Source: Enoplosus armatus
Taxonomy: Eukaryota; Chordata; Actinopteri; Centrarchiformes; Enoplosidae
Reading direction: 5' to 3'
DNA length: 64,000 nt
Assembly: GCF_043641665.1 (NCBI RefSeq)
Contig: NC_092197.1
Coordinates: forward strand, 13,026,148 to 13,090,147
Below are positions 50,326 to 63,940 of this stretch, piece by piece. Position 1 is the stretch's first letter. The number at the start of each line of letters is the position of its first letter. A program made the translations under genes and the position numbers. The notes below the pieces were generated by a model, which ran no database searches, was not told the DNA's origin, and was given only the letters and a program-made list of their open reading frames with translations.

Positions 50326-51282
50326 GTATTTTTCTTTACTATCCTTAATTTAAACTTAACTTAATTTGCACTGTGTTCTGTAATCAACAAAAAGATGTTT
50401 TCAGAAAAACCTGGGTATATTCCTCATGCTATCATACTTGCAAATTGGCACTATTGAAAGTATGCCGAATTAACTATAAGCACTCTTTGTTTGCAATGTA
50501 CCCATGGATGTACAGACTGTCACTGTTACTTTGACACTGAAGAAAACAACCACGTCCTGGACTTATAGGGAGCATCTTGTTTCAATGATTTTTTTAAGCG
50601 GATTTATGGAGTTTTGTTCGTGATGGACATATAATGATATCCTCTGAAATCTAAAAATATGTGTATCATGTCTGTATGTTCACTTGACTGAGTTTTGACT
50701 CTCGACTCTCCCACGCCTGCCTGGTATTTATTCAGGTATTGAATAAATGATCTGTTTGCAATTGTTAACAGAACTCATATTGGCACCAGTATTGTAAAAC
50801 ATTTCAAATGATACCCAGACTTTGTAGTCTCTGAGCCTCTCTCGTTCTCTTACTTAACAGTTTTGTTCACACAGCACACTCCTATATTAAACCAACCAGC
50901 ATGCCCTTCCTACCTCACCTCAGACCCTGCATGGCCCTAAAACCTGCTTCCATCCATCCCTCTCCCCATCCTGCAAATCCTCCCCACTCGCCATCAAGCT
51001 CCAGATATTTGGACTGATGGAGTAGCTCATGAGAGCCCATTGATTTTCTGTCCCGAACCCTCCGTGCTGTTGGAGACGTGGCGTGGCAGTGATTTGTGAC
51101 AATCCATGGCAGCAGAGCAATGACCGGCTCGCCAGATGGACAGAACCAGCATCAGGCACAAGAGCAGCACTTCAAAAAGAAATCTGCTCCTCAAAGAGGA
51201 TTATTGAATCTGAAGTTCACTCAATTTTCAGGGAAGATCAAAACATTTAAAGCTTTTTCACAAGTTTACTGTACATTCAACA

Positions 51283-51301
51283 ATATATATATATATATAT
51301 A
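51283..51301 (+). repeat. (AT)n microsatellite
   Basis: A pure AT run just after TACATTCAACA. Confidence 0.85.
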
Positions 51302-54300
51302 GGAAAATGACCTTATATCTCCATTTAATAATCAATACCTCTCATAATGAGAAAGTCATGAAAAAGGATAGTGTGCCTGGTTCTGTGCCATGCATTAGGC
51401 TATTTACAGCCATAGATCAGACAGCTCCTGGTGCTGAAATGACGTTTTCATTATCTGCCTTTCATTTGAATGTCTTTGAGAGATGTCTTTCATCAAAAGG
51501 CACTGTCTTTGACTGTGACCCAGCCTAATGGGGAGGCCTAATGAATCGATCAGACAGTCAATATCCGATCCTTCATCTGTTATCACTTTTAAGTTGAGGT
51601 GTACTGGAGCAGCTCTATTTTGGTATATTACACTGGTGGATTGAAACTTCAATGGCAGGAAATCAGCAATCATCTACATGCCATCCGTTTTGTCCATTTT
51701 ATTCCCTAATAAACACAAAAATGTTCAAAACATGGCCTCTGTCTCTACCACAGCTATGAAGATTGTGTTTGGTGGCAAAATGGAAAACAGCCGCACAGCT
51801 GAACCTAATTACGGACCTCTATTCTATATAATCATATGCATTAATAGTAAAAAGTCTGACACTGATACGGGTAACAAAGCCATGGAAATAATAAAAATGA
51901 ATCATAAATATAAATTAGTTGCACTATTCTAAAAGCCGCTGCTTTTTTGTATTCATGTTGCGCTCCTTCTTCTAACTACTCGGACTCCTGAGTTAAACTG
52001 CAGTTTTATACACCACTGCATCCCTGATGGGGAGGAATACTAAAGGATGTAAAGACTTCCACTGAGACAGTCCACTGTGAGAGACTGCTGGTACAGTTTT
52101 GACTGAGAGAATGATGTTTACCTTTACCTTTACCAAAAGGGTGCTTAGTTGGTGCTGGATCATGCTTATAGCACAGAGAGGATTTTCCTATGTTTCCGTT
52201 TCTCTACACACTGTCCTAGCTTCCACTTACCATGACACAGATGAAACTAAACTAAATACCTCATTACAGCAGGAAAATGTTGTAATTTGTAGATTCAGAT
52301 TTAGAATATGTCCCGCTCTATGACACCAATAGGTCGTCGTAAATAGAGAGGCAAAGCCGGTGTGATTTGCAGCCCTGGGTCGCCCTTGGATTTCATGTCT
52401 GCAGCTACTGTACTTGTAAATCATGTCTGCAGGACTGTTTCTGCAAATGAAAAAGGGAATGATTTGTGCAGATAACTTAACCCCTGTGGTAAATCCTGGC
52501 TGTAAACTCTTGTGGAGGATTTTCTGGGCACTGCCAGCCCCTCAGGACGCGGGCTGAGGAGTGTGATCACATATCAAGCATGCAGCTGAACTCGACTGGC
52601 CTCATCATTAGACATATGTTTGATTCAGGATTTAATGTCTTGATGTTATATTCATGTAGTGTGAGCCAGGGGTGGGGGGGCACAAGAGCATGGGACTCAA
52701 AATTAAAATGCATTTAAAGTATTTGCCATGGAATTCCTACAACATGCAGCAACTTCCAAAATAAAATCTCAAAACCGTATTAAAGCATTCATGTCCCCAA
52801 GACAGCCTTGTGTGGCTTCAAATCAAACCGTTTCTTATAATCACCTGTTCTTATCCCTGGCGACCTGAGTAGAACTTCGCCCCAAAGTGTATAATCCCTT
52901 CATCTTGCCTCCCTCCTCCTCCTCTTCTCATCCTATCTTTATCCTCCACCATGTGTGCATCTTGCAACCACTCCCTGATCAAACATATTAAGTTGGCCCG
53001 CCTTCAGTAATGCATTAATCAAACAAATGTTCTTATATGAACTCCATAGAGAGAGAGAAGCGATGGAGGTAAGAGGTGGGAAGACAAGCAGCAACAGGGA
53101 TGGAGTGGGGAAGCGGGAGGTGGTGATGATGGTGGATTGTCTTCTGAAGTGTTCAGAAAAAGTCAAAGATCACGGCACAGCAAGAGATGATGTGCATGGC
53201 CCAGATGCCTCCTTCATTGTTGGATTTAGTTTTTTTCTTGGTGAACACTGCAGAACATTGATCTCGCCTGCTTCAGAAACACCTGTACAAGACTTCCAAC
53301 CTGCTGATGCAACTCTTACTGTCTCTCCCTTGACTGAAAAAACAACCACAAGTGGAAATCTAAATCTGGTCCATCTGTCTTTCCATTCATCCATTTTTTT
53401 AAACCCAAACAGTGTTTTGGTCCATGACAGGCTCAAAGGAAAAGCCTGGCAATGTTTCTTTTTATCAAATAATCCAAGAAAGACCAAAACCAGAAATGAA
53501 TTTATCCTGCTATCAAGCAAAGCATGATATAGCTTATTCCTTTGTGCCATAGAGCTCCATTTTATTCCATGTTACCTCCTTACCATGAACATGGGCACTG
53601 TAACTTATTTACATTCAGTCCCACAGACACTGTCCTGGTGCCCAAATGAGATTAATCCACAGCTGAAAATAGTCCTGAACAAATACACTATTTCTGTTTG
53701 AATAACATTTGCCACAAACTTTCAGCAAACTCTCTTTGCTCCCACTTCTGTATCAGGAAGTGCCAAAGCTTTTCACTTTACTGATTGCGGGTTTTAAAGA
53801 GGAAGGCACATCTTGTTTTGTGTCTTCTAATGCTGACATTTAAAAAGCTTTTGAAATCCCAAATTTTCATAAGTCCACAAGGTAAAACATTAAGTCGTGA
53901 TCTTTACCTGGCATTTTCTTTTGTTAAACATTTGCTCTATGTGGGAGCCTGCCCTGTGGAGGGACTGCTGAGGGGACCTTGAAGTCACCATCAATGGACC
54001 TACTGTCGGTCAGTATGAGAGGTAACTTTTTCATTTTCAGCCCCAGAACAATGGAATGAAAAGGGTATTTTGGGATCTTAGAGGGCTGGATATAAATGTC
54101 AGCTGCTGCTCAGATGGAGAAAATGCCATTGGCAAAGTCAAGAAGTTTAAAAACCTTATCTAATACGGTTTCTGATAAAGTCTTGTGCGCACACAGAGGG
54201 GAGAGGAGGCTGAATGTCTCCAAAACCACTGAGCAGCACGACAATTAGCTAAGATATTGAAAAAAAACCAACTATTTGAATTGCTGAACCGAAGACTGGT

Positions 54301-55157
54301 TTTAAATTTAAACCATCAATATATTTTTTTTCTGTACAAAACAAACCTAAGTTATAAGAACCAAGAAGAAGATTGTCTAATAGACATATATTCATTATCC
54401 TTAAGCTCATCCATTTACAATCTCAAAAGCACACTTCTTAAATTCATTGCAGGCTACTAGAGATCAAACCGTCTTCAGTGGCTAGCAATATAATCCCCTG
54501 GTTAGTGAAATGTCCTGGGTGATATCTCAACACAAACAAAACATGGAGGAACTCTAATCGCTCTAAGTGCCCATCACATGCACCCTGACACTGCAGGAGA
54601 ATCAGGGCAGGCCAGAGTCCACTCCCAGCTGGAGGTTAATCAGATCACATAAAAGCAAAGCACACCTCATCTTTCATCACTAGGCAACACATTTATGCAG
54701 CAATCGATAGGTGGAATCATATTTTCCCCTTTCAGAGAAATGAGGGAAAATGAAGTATTGTGACCCTATCAAGATGGATGGGGCAGGGCTTCATATCGTA
54801 CAAATATCAGCAATAAGTCTGAGCCTTGTGGTTCTTCAAAACTTGAGTTGTTTTCGTCTCTGACAAATCTTATGGCCTCTTAAGTTCCAGCATGGCCTTT
54901 GGGCCATATCTGTCGATAAATTCCCCGAGACTGAACATAAGTCATTTACAGCATGCTCATCATCTCTCTTTCTCCCGATGCACCTGCCTCTCATCTCACC
55001 TTCTGAGCACACAATATGATCACATCAATACAGATATATTAGCAGGGCCAGATGCCGTATTCCTCTGGGACTGTTGGTCTCCACGAAAGACATTCCTCAC
55101 GTTCACATAGGCAGCCATAATCCTATAAATGAAGCCACTGGCAGCAATTGCTTAGAA

Positions 55158-55317
55158 ATAAAGAGGGATTCATCCCAAAGGCATAATTATTCATTTACAT
55201 ATTAAAAAATACATGTTTTGACATGTTCTGAGATTATGGGTTCAGTAGGGGTAATGTCAATTACTGCTAAAACAGACATAAAGAAAAATTAAGCCTTTAT
55301 GATGAATCCCTCTTTAT
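55158..55317. repeat. 31-bp inverted repeat with 98-bp loop
   Basis: The left arm (55158-55188) starts ATAAAGAGGGATTCATC. The right arm (55287-55317), reverse-complemented, starts the same way and matches at about 28 of 31 positions (the mismatches follow ATTCATC and AAGGC). The loop is AT-rich and holds no coding frame. Confidence 0.85.
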
Positions 55318-55879
55318 GTGAAACATGTTGATGTATTTGAAATAATGAACATTTGCTGGCTGTGCAGCCTTTCACTAGCTAATTAAGTAAAATAAATGAA
55401 GTAGCCTGAAAAGAGAATTAAAACAGTTTTAGATAATACAGTTCATCATTCTTTGATCATACTTTCTACCATTAGGCAGTCTAGAATAGGTAATCATTGT
55501 TTTCTGTAAGTCCTGGACCCAATTTGAATACTGCCCATTTTATATGCTCTGTGATACAGAGAAGATTCAACATTATCATCAAAAACAAACAGGAAGCTAA
55601 AATTTGCCTGTTTTCTCTGCTGAAATTGACATGCAGATAGTAATTAGATATTACATGGTCCGAACAATACCGAAAATGAGCTGTTTGTAAGCTGTCACTT
55701 GTTGTGTTGCACCACAAGCATGCCTCAATTGCATCCAAAAGGTAACTGCTGCTAAGAATGACTTGTAAAATCCATCCTCCTTTCTCTGCACGCTGGGAAA
55801 TAATGTATTTCAGTGCTACAGGAATCTTAAAGAAACACTAATGGAAATAAAATAAAGATAAACCTCCCATCTGGGCATT

Positions 55880-56370
55880 AGTCATGCCCAACTTGGGAAA
55901 ACTTCCAGCGGCTTCCAAACATTTCTTTGTCTGCACAAAGAACATTTTTCCCACTCATTCAGCGAGGCATCACGTCTCCCTGGTGGGGGCAGCGAGCAAC
56001 AGCAATGAACAGCCATTTGCCACTTGTGCAGAGAGGAAAACAACCTCAAAGCTTTCTGCCTTGAAGACACATTTGGGACATGAATGGGCCTTTTATGACA
56101 CTTCAATTCTGTCCATTGCCTGTGGGCCCACTGTTGTGCATGGTACAGTGTCAGGAAAGGGAGGAGGTGAACGGCGGAGCAGGGAGTCACTAAGGAGCCG
56201 GTGGTTGTTTGGATGAGATGAACTAGGAGATGAGAGCTCTTGAAGGAACGGGGCCAAATATGCTCAGCAGAGCAGAGCAGCAGTTTGAGGGCACCCACAG
56301 GGGTAATCGAAGGCTTCAACTTTAACTATGTGGGCTCTGCTATTGTCATTTAATACCGCAGATTGCCTCG
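55880..56370. promoter_or_regulatory. Candidate conserved block, open on both strands
   Basis: Overlapping frames of 145 (minus) and 110 (plus) codons, higher GC than its surroundings, no repeats, no protein-family resemblance. It is followed by a short (CT)n at 56395-56408. Confidence 0.25.
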
Positions 56371-57421
56371 GCGAGCTTATGAATGTGACTAGCTCTCTCT
56401 CTCTCTCAGTGAAGTAACCACGCTTTGAAAGTGAGTCAAATAAAAGTAGTGACAGTGACAGATGATGCGGTGGTGCGCTTAGACGGAAGAAGACCTGTGT
56501 CATAAATAACAACGACTCTCGGCACATGGTAATCATATCCAAGGGAATCCATTTCAGGTATACTGTGTATGATACACTGGGGGTGGGGTTTTTTTTGGGG
56601 TGCAAATATATGAAATCAGATGCAGTTAAGGGGGTAAGAATAATGCAGTGAGTTGGCAAAAGGGAGCAGGGTGAGTAATGTTCTGGCATTTCCAGCAAGG
56701 TTACATTGTAAGAAAGTCAATGGGCCTTGGACATCAGGCGCTGCAGCTGCTCCAGGAGCTCGAATAATGCAAACCACAATATTAATTATGTTCAGAGGAA
56801 GGGATGAGAAGGGATTCAGTGTAATCACTTATTGTCTTTAAATACAAATGTACGTGTGGAGAAATAATGATAAAGTTTTGTCTCACAATTTGTACAAATC
56901 TCTCACAAAATAACATTTTTTATATGTAAACCAGTTTTATATCACCAAGTAAGTCAATGAAATAAACATCAGTTACATTATTTAACATGTACCTTTTACA
57001 CTACCGTTAAAGCGTGAATAATTCAGCTAAAGATCATGACAAGAACATCCAGGATATTGTATATGAACAGATTATGGCAGTGTGGTGGGCAGGTGTTTAA
57101 TATTCTTCAAATCATTCTTATCCAAGTATCACAACTACAATCTGTACAATCCATAACTGATAAATCCTTGTTACGGAGTACATTAGTCATTAGTTTGTTG
57201 TGGATGAGTGATTTCCTTTCAATAACTGAAGACATACTGTCCAAGCAATCAAATCAGGGATAGATAAAAATAAAGGATTAGAAAAAAGATTGTACGTGAG
57301 CCGTGCCAGATCAATGCTCGGAAAGCTTTTCCTCACTTGAAGTTGCTGCTTTGACAGCGAAAAATAAAAACACATGAGAGAAATGAAGATTAAAGCAGAA
57401 CAATTTTGTTTCCAAAACTTA

Positions 57422-57720
57422 CTGAGGCCTAAGTGTATTTATCCCATAAACAAGTAGAATAGTGAAGAGTGACAATCTGTTATTTCATCCTTCTCTATAA
57501 AAGTGTTGTTTTCTGTCTTGTCCTAGTATCACACAGACAGAAGGACAGCTCTATTGGTCCCTCCATAATAACAGGTTGTAGAAATCAGAGTGAAAATGGG
57601 CCGCCGAGGTGAGTGAATGTGTCTTCAGTTAGAGACACGCTCTTGAGTTAACATTTTGCAAGGATGAGAAGTAGGATGGGTTGTACGGTGAGGCTGAAAA
57701 AAAAAGCAAGCGAATCTCAG
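57422..57720 (+). repeat. Local duplication, copy A (partner 59083-59400)
   Basis: It shares with the partner ACAATCTGTT(A/G)TTTCATC, an exact block CCTCCATAATAACAGGTTGT, AGAGACAC(G/A)CTCTT and GTACGGTGAGGCTGA-like sequence, in the same order and orientation. No coding frame is common to both copies. Confidence 0.8.
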
Positions 57721-59082
57721 GCTCTACATGGCAAGACTGGAGGGCAGTAATGTAAAACAATGACATTTTACAACATTTTACAATGCTGTTCAAGTAAAAG
57801 CAGTCTAAGATGTTAGCGATGCGCTCCGTGGACGTCTGTAACTGCACAAAGCTCCCACAGAAGTCATTTTTTACAGCTCAAGGATCTGTATCTGCTGCCT
57901 GGTGGAGGGGGCGGGGGGGATTTAAACAGGAGTCGAGGGGTTGTTAGGTTTTGTGTGCTACAGTATAATGAGCGCTCTGCGTGTGACAGCACATGTGTTG
58001 AGGTTTATGTGGTTGGGAGGATAAAATCCAATGTATCAGAACACGCTATACAGACATGCAACTCCAGGAAGGGTCCAAAACAGAGGAGATATGCATGTGT
58101 GCGTAGCTTGTGTGGGATTATTTGTCAATGCATGTCATAATGTGCATGCTTGTGCTGTAAATGTATGTGGGATCTTTGCTACTTTATTATGTATTTATGT
58201 GTGTCTGAGTGCATGTGTGTGTGCGACTGAGCATGAACACACTTGGAACTCCTTAGAGACGACGGTCATGAAGCCTCAGGCAAACTCCATCAGTAGAAAT
58301 TTAGACTTTGAGCCAGCATGCACCCCACTGGTCAAACTACAGATGATCAAAAGTTTAGCCTCTACAGCTCTAACTGTAATATCTGTAAGTATGGCCCAAA
58401 TGCATTTTCGGAGCTCTGAGGAGTGTGTGTAGTGAGACGCCTCTGGCGCAGATACAGTGGTCTGTGTTGCTCGTGGCACTGGAGGAAAGTTGCGCGCCTC
58501 TGACAGCAGTGAGGTGGTAAACAGCATGGAAGAGAGGAGCCTGGTCTCCCTGGCCCTCAGGAAGTCCACTGCACGCTCCAGCAGGAGCAGAGGGAGAGAA
58601 CAGACAGTCATTTCGCTGCTGCTCAGAAACTCTGAAATGAGATGAACTCAGAGGTCTCTCCCTGCAGCAAGCAACGCTCACGGCATGCATTTCTTTATCC
58701 ATATCCTCCCCCAAAAGTGCCACAGAGAATTTTGATTCTTTGAGTGAGCTTAGTGGTTAGGGGAATAAGCGGAAAATGGAAATAAAGACGCCACGAGAAA
58801 GGCTGTCTATCATTTTCACTCAATGCTCAGACCTAGTTTTATTTGTCAGCCTCATCTTCCTCTTGCCAGATTTTGTGACTAACAGAAGCTGTGAAAGGTT
58901 TAGTCAGATAATTACCTTGCGATCGCCTTGGGTTTTTGCTGAGAAAAAGCTTTTTAGAGAGTTTCTTCATTTTTTATAGCCGGTCATAAAATAAGATGCC
59001 GCGCATCATAAAATGTCTTTACATCACTGTGGAAAGCTGTCTCTCTTTGGTACATCACTCATGGTTGAATAACATGTGATAC

Positions 59083-59400
59083 AGAGGCCCAAGGTTACCA
59101 TCCTACAGGCAAGTAGAGTAAATCTCGAATAAATCTGAGTAAGAGAATAACAATCTGTTGTTTCATCTTCTTCTAGACGGTACAACTATGAGAGTTATCT
59201 TTTTTCGCTCCTTGTCCCCATTTCACACAAGCACAACTCTATGAGCCCTCCATAATAACAGGTTGTGGAAATCATAGGAGAGAAAAAGCTGTTGAATGTT
59301 CAGGTAGAGACACACTCTTCAGTTTAAATTTCCTTGAACAAGTATGAGAAGTCTGGTGGTACAGTGAGGCTGACAAAAGTAAATGACCTTAGAGAAAAAC
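59083..59400 (+). repeat. Local duplication, copy B (partner 57422-57720)
   Basis: The same series of blocks as copy A, about 1.66 kb away, diverged by substitutions and small indels. The conserved core is CCTCCATAATAACAGGTTGT at about 59248-59267. Confidence 0.8.
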
Positions 59401-60915
59401 GACAGGACGTACAAATGTGAAGTACATATATAGAGTAGACGAGTGGCTGCACACACACTGTGTCCTCTGAAAACGAAGAACTCTCCTTAAGTAACGCCTG
59501 CACTCAATAAATGACTAGTTTAAATCCTTTCCTAATACTTGAAACAACTATAACTCCACCTAAAACTCCATGTAAGACTCCTCGCTGAGTGAAAAAAGCC
59601 TTTAAAACTTGCTCCTTCCAAGACACCTGAGAGCCCACTGCCAGGTGAAATTCTTAAATAAGTCTAATCACGATGCATTGCATCAGCAGGGTAACCTTCG
59701 ACACCACTCACTCTGGACGGATGTCTAATAAAAGTGAGTGGGTACACTGCTGTATGTCTAGCCCAAGCAAAACAACATGAGAAAAACGTATCGTTTAAGG
59801 ATTTAAAAGCCAATTTGATCCAATTGTCTCATTTCTTTTAAAACATTCTGTAGTAGAGCTTTGATTGCCGCTGCTTAGACGATGAGTCCCATGATCGTAC
59901 GTCACAGCTGCGAGACGTAAGCTATAACTACTCATGCAACCACTGCAGCTTTGAGATTCGTATATATTTTAAGACATATGCCATCTATAAGGTGCTAACT
60001 ACATAACAAGCTTCGTAGAGTTGTTTCTTGTGGTCTTTTTTCAGTGGTAAAAAGTATTTGGAGTATCGACTGGAGAGGAGTGTTGTTTCCTCTAATGGAG
60101 GTGATATTGTTTTATGGAGGTTGTTTAAATCTAAAAGTGGTGCGCGTGTGTTGATTCAGAATTGTGATATAACTGACAATTTTGCTGTAGAGGTAAGATG
60201 TATTAAAACTAAAATAGAAACATTTTGACTCCATTAAGGAAAGGAAATGTTTTTCAGAAAACTCACATCATGTTGGCTATTTGAAAGGCAGTTCTTTCAA
60301 TATAAAGGTAACTGTCTTTGAAATCACGAAAAACTACAACTGCAGGCTAAATTAATTACCCACGTAAATTGACTAGAACAAAGCAATATAAGAAGTGGGT
60401 AAGTGGCACTGCAAATATTCCCGGAGGATGACCAAAATTGAGCCGTAATGATAGGCCCTGTCCAGGTAATAATCAAGCTATTATTCTGGCAAACTTTTGA
60501 AAAGACATTTTACTTTAGCAAAGGATATTTTCCTTGTGCATTACCTGTACTCATATGTGAGACAACCTCCAAAATATACTCATATAACTCATATTAAAGG
60601 ACGTGCTGAGAATTGACTATGTTTACACAAATGACTCTCTAGTTAGGTTATAATAAAAGGTTATAATTTAGGTTTCTCTTCTGTCACAATGAGACTGGGA
60701 TCAAAGCACATGACCCAACGTTTGAACCACAATGCAATGATACACTATGACAACATCAATGAGACCACCCTGCAAAGGTCAGTACGGCTGAAAGCTGAAT
60801 CCGATTATAAAGTGCTTCAAGCAGAAGTATAACAAATGGCTGCTGATCTTGAAAGTCTTCATTCAAAAGATGCTATCTAATATGCTACTGGCTCTAGGGA
60901 TGGCAAATGACAGCC

Positions 60916-61246
60916 GGTCAGACTGAAATATCTCAACAACAATTGGATGGATTGCCATGAAATGCGGTACAGACGTCCATGTCCCCCTAAGGATGAACTG
61001 TAATAACCTTTCATTCAGCGCCATCATCAAGTCAAAGTTTTGCTTTCTGGTTTATTAGCTTGGTTTATGACACTAACCTACATTGGTGAACATGGTAAGC
61101 ATTATACCTGCTAAACATCAGGATGTTAACATTGTCATTGTGAACATGTTGTCATGTGAAGTTCAGCATTTAGCTCAAAGCACTGCTGTGTCTATTAGTA
61201 TAGCCTCATGGAAAAGCTGGCATGGCTGTAGATTTTTAGTCTTAGC
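60916..61246 (+). mobile_element. Dispersed teleost repeat, TAGCATG family, copy 4
   Basis: It starts GTCAGACTGAAATATCTCAA, continues with GGATGGATTGCCATGAAATG, AGCGCCATCATCAAGTCAAA, GGTGAACATGGTAAGCATTA and CAGCATTTAGCTCAAAGCAC, and ends TGGCATGGCTGTAGATTTTT. It is the most complete copy in the window. Confidence 0.8.
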
Positions 61247-62224
61247 CTCTTAGTTTCTCTTTTTCCCATTATAGTTTCAGCTAACAGCTAGTTACACTTC
61301 TTACTGTGTGTCTTGGTGGATTTAAAATCCATACTTTCATTGAGAAGACATAATGTTTTGTAATGTATAATCCTTGCAAGTAACCTTCGATGTTGCTGAC
61401 TAATCTGAGTTTTTGGAATGCAGACTTGTTGTTGGATGGTGTTGAAGTTGCTGTTGAGACTGATGTAAAGGTGACATGACTTTCTGCTTTTCTTTCAAAT
61501 CACATACATTCATTTCATTGCCTGTTCATGCCTGAACATTCAGTTCTCCACAGCCTCTGCCGCTTTCAAGACACATGGAAACATGTAGCCACAATGGCAT
61601 TTATGTCACAGTCTGGCACTTCCACATCAATTGCTGTCTTTGAAAATCAGTCAAAAGCATGTAAAGACTACAGTTTGTGTTCCCTTTTGGCTTGTTCTCA
61701 TGCCATTGATCATCCAGATGCCATCAAGCTCACAATCTGGGGATCACTTGCCCTCTCCTCAGTTCTCAATATTAACATTAACCCTTTTATCAGAGGGATC
61801 GGAGAGGTTAGCTCTTTTGTTAAGAACACGGCTGGTATGAAAATGAGCAGAAATTGGTGCAGTAAGAAGAGCATCATACAGCTATAATGGCTTGTGGCTC
61901 CTGTGTGATTCAGAGAGAACTCTAATGAGTGCACTTAAACTTCCTCTCTTGATTTTCTCTATTAGCATGTGCACGAGCGCATTTGTGCTTACATGCATTG
62001 GTATTCATATCACATGTCTGGGTGTCCAGAAAGCAGAGCACGCTCTTGGAGAAAAGCACTCTGTTGATGAGAGCAGATCAATACCTAAGCCACCTATTAT
62101 CGTCTCTGACCAAACTGGGAACCCAAAATGATTCTCCATTCAAAGTTAATGACCTTTCCTAAATACCAGCACAAGAGAGCTTGCTTGTTTATGCTAGTCT
62201 GCATCGATCTGACACTGTGTGTGT

Positions 62225-62560
62225 GGCCCTGGACAAATTCATTGTATTCACACAGGCCCTGTTAAAACAAAGACTCTCCCCGACTTTGATCATAGCCCCC
62301 AGGACGAAATATAAACCAGAGCGGATGACCGGCCAAGCCAGGCAGGAGGTCCACTGAGGGAAGAAAAAAACAAAGCAGGTGTTTTTTTCATCAGTAGCTG
62401 CAGCTGATTTACCAGCATGGTCTTTACTTAAGGCTCACATTCAATGGCTAGTTGTGCTTTAACAACCCAGCTGAGCGGTTCATGAGCATCATATTGGGCA
62501 TCATGCCTCGCAACTCTTGGCAGCTTGGCGTAGCTCCCTTGGCCACTAGCAAGCTCTTGT
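62225..62560. promoter_or_regulatory. Candidate conserved block (composition only)
   Basis: Non-repetitive moderate-GC sequence including GAGCGGATGACCGGCCAAGC, GTAGCTGCAGCTGATTTACC (palindromic E-box CAGCTG) and GCTGAGCGGTTCATGAGC. Confidence 0.2.
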
Positions 62561-63062
62561 TGTTTTTATATTCTCACTTCAGCGGCAAGAGCCATCAAAG
62601 ATAAAAGCACAGTTGCTCTTTGTCACACAGAGACAACAGTCATGAAATTTTAACAGCTCGAAGTACTGATCTAGCAGTGGAGACAAAACTAGTCCCTGAG
62701 CAGAACTCAAATTCGGTGACACAGATTCAGGGAAATAAAATGCAGAAGTCAGCCTGCTATTGGCATGATTAGGATTGTTATGGTGTCTCTCAATGAGATA
62801 CGATAGAATACCATGCATAAACAATTTGAATGACCACTGTAGACAACATATAAAATATGTATGCTGTATCTGCATACATGTACTAAATCATTATTCCTTT
62901 TAGGAAACATTGAAATGTTTTATTCACTAAGAGCAATTAGTCAGAAATAATAATTTGACTGTGTAAATACATTTTAAAAAGCAGCAACAGCACAAACTCA
63001 TTGAGTTGTCAGGATGAATGCTCTGCGAGATTAGCCTACAATGTGGATCAATATGTATTGAA

Positions 63063-63376
63063 TAGGGCTGCAAGTAACAATTATTCTCATTATCGATAAA
63101 TTCAAATTCAATTAAGTGATTTATCATTTTGTCTCCAAAAATACTGAAAAATGCCCATCGCAATTTCCCAAAATCCAAAGTGATGTCTTCAAGTTGATTG
63201 TTTTGTCTGACTAAAAGTCCACAACCTAAAGACATTCAATTCAACAGCTAATTCTCACCTTTTAGAAGCTACCACCAGCGATTGTTTGGCATTTTTGCTT
63301 GATAAATGACTGAACTGAATAATTTGTTTTAAAGAAATGTGCTCGGTTAATTGTCTGTCAATCATTTAATTCAGCC
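63063..63376 (+). mobile_element. hAT-like MITE, copy 3
   Basis: It begins TAGGGCTGCAAGTAACAATT, the near-consensus end of the family, continues with AAGTCCACAACCTAAAGACA and TTTGGCATTTTTGCTTGATA, and fades after CTGTCAATCATTTAATTCAG. It has the same orientation as copy 1. Confidence 0.8.
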
Positions 63377-63921
63377 AAAAGTCATTCAGCCAATGAATTT
63401 GTCATCAAGATGAAAAGCAGAGATAGAAAGAAGAAACAAATAAACACTAAAGGAGCACTACAAGGTATTTTTAGATCTTCTACAATAATGGCTTCACCCC
63501 ATGCATACCATCCGAACCACCCATCTCTGACAGCATATTACAGTCTGTCAATGGCTACAGAACTCTGGCCCCTGAAATCTCCACAAGGACACTGTTTATA
63601 GCTGGGCAATCTCTCCAGGGCTCTCATTCTCAACTCGGCATCACTGTGAACCCATTTCGGAGCCGCACAGGATGTTTCACGCTCCTCGTTCAGTCAGAGA
63701 CGAGATGGCTTCAAAGGTCACGCTGTTTTCTGTGTGAGGGGTCTGACGTGCTCAGGAATGAGGATTGTGTGTGTGCATCATATATGTGGGCCTCTATTTG
63801 TTTGTGTGTAAATATACACAGGTTAGTGTGTGTGCCTCATGTGTAGCGTGTGTCAGCGTTTGCGTAAATGTGGGCATAGATGAATACCTCAAACACAACA
63901 TGGACCTGCTTTATTAGGATT

Positions 63922-63940
63922 TATGTGTGTGTGTGTGTTT
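63922..63940 (+). repeat. (GT)n microsatellite
   Basis: A short GT run within a broader GT-rich zone from about 63765. Confidence 0.75.

Noticed and set aside
52939..53166. Minus-strand frame with a hydrophobic stretch, considered as TMEM132 exon 1
   Set aside because: The hydrophobic run comes from a pyrimidine tract, and no phase-1 donor with a signal-peptide cleavage context follows it.
53027..53527. 166-codon plus-strand frame, the longest after the TMEM132 exon
   Set aside because: No recognisable motif, starts with an arbitrary ATG in GA-rich sequence, and an overlapping 126-codon frame exists on the other strand; no splice signals decide for it.
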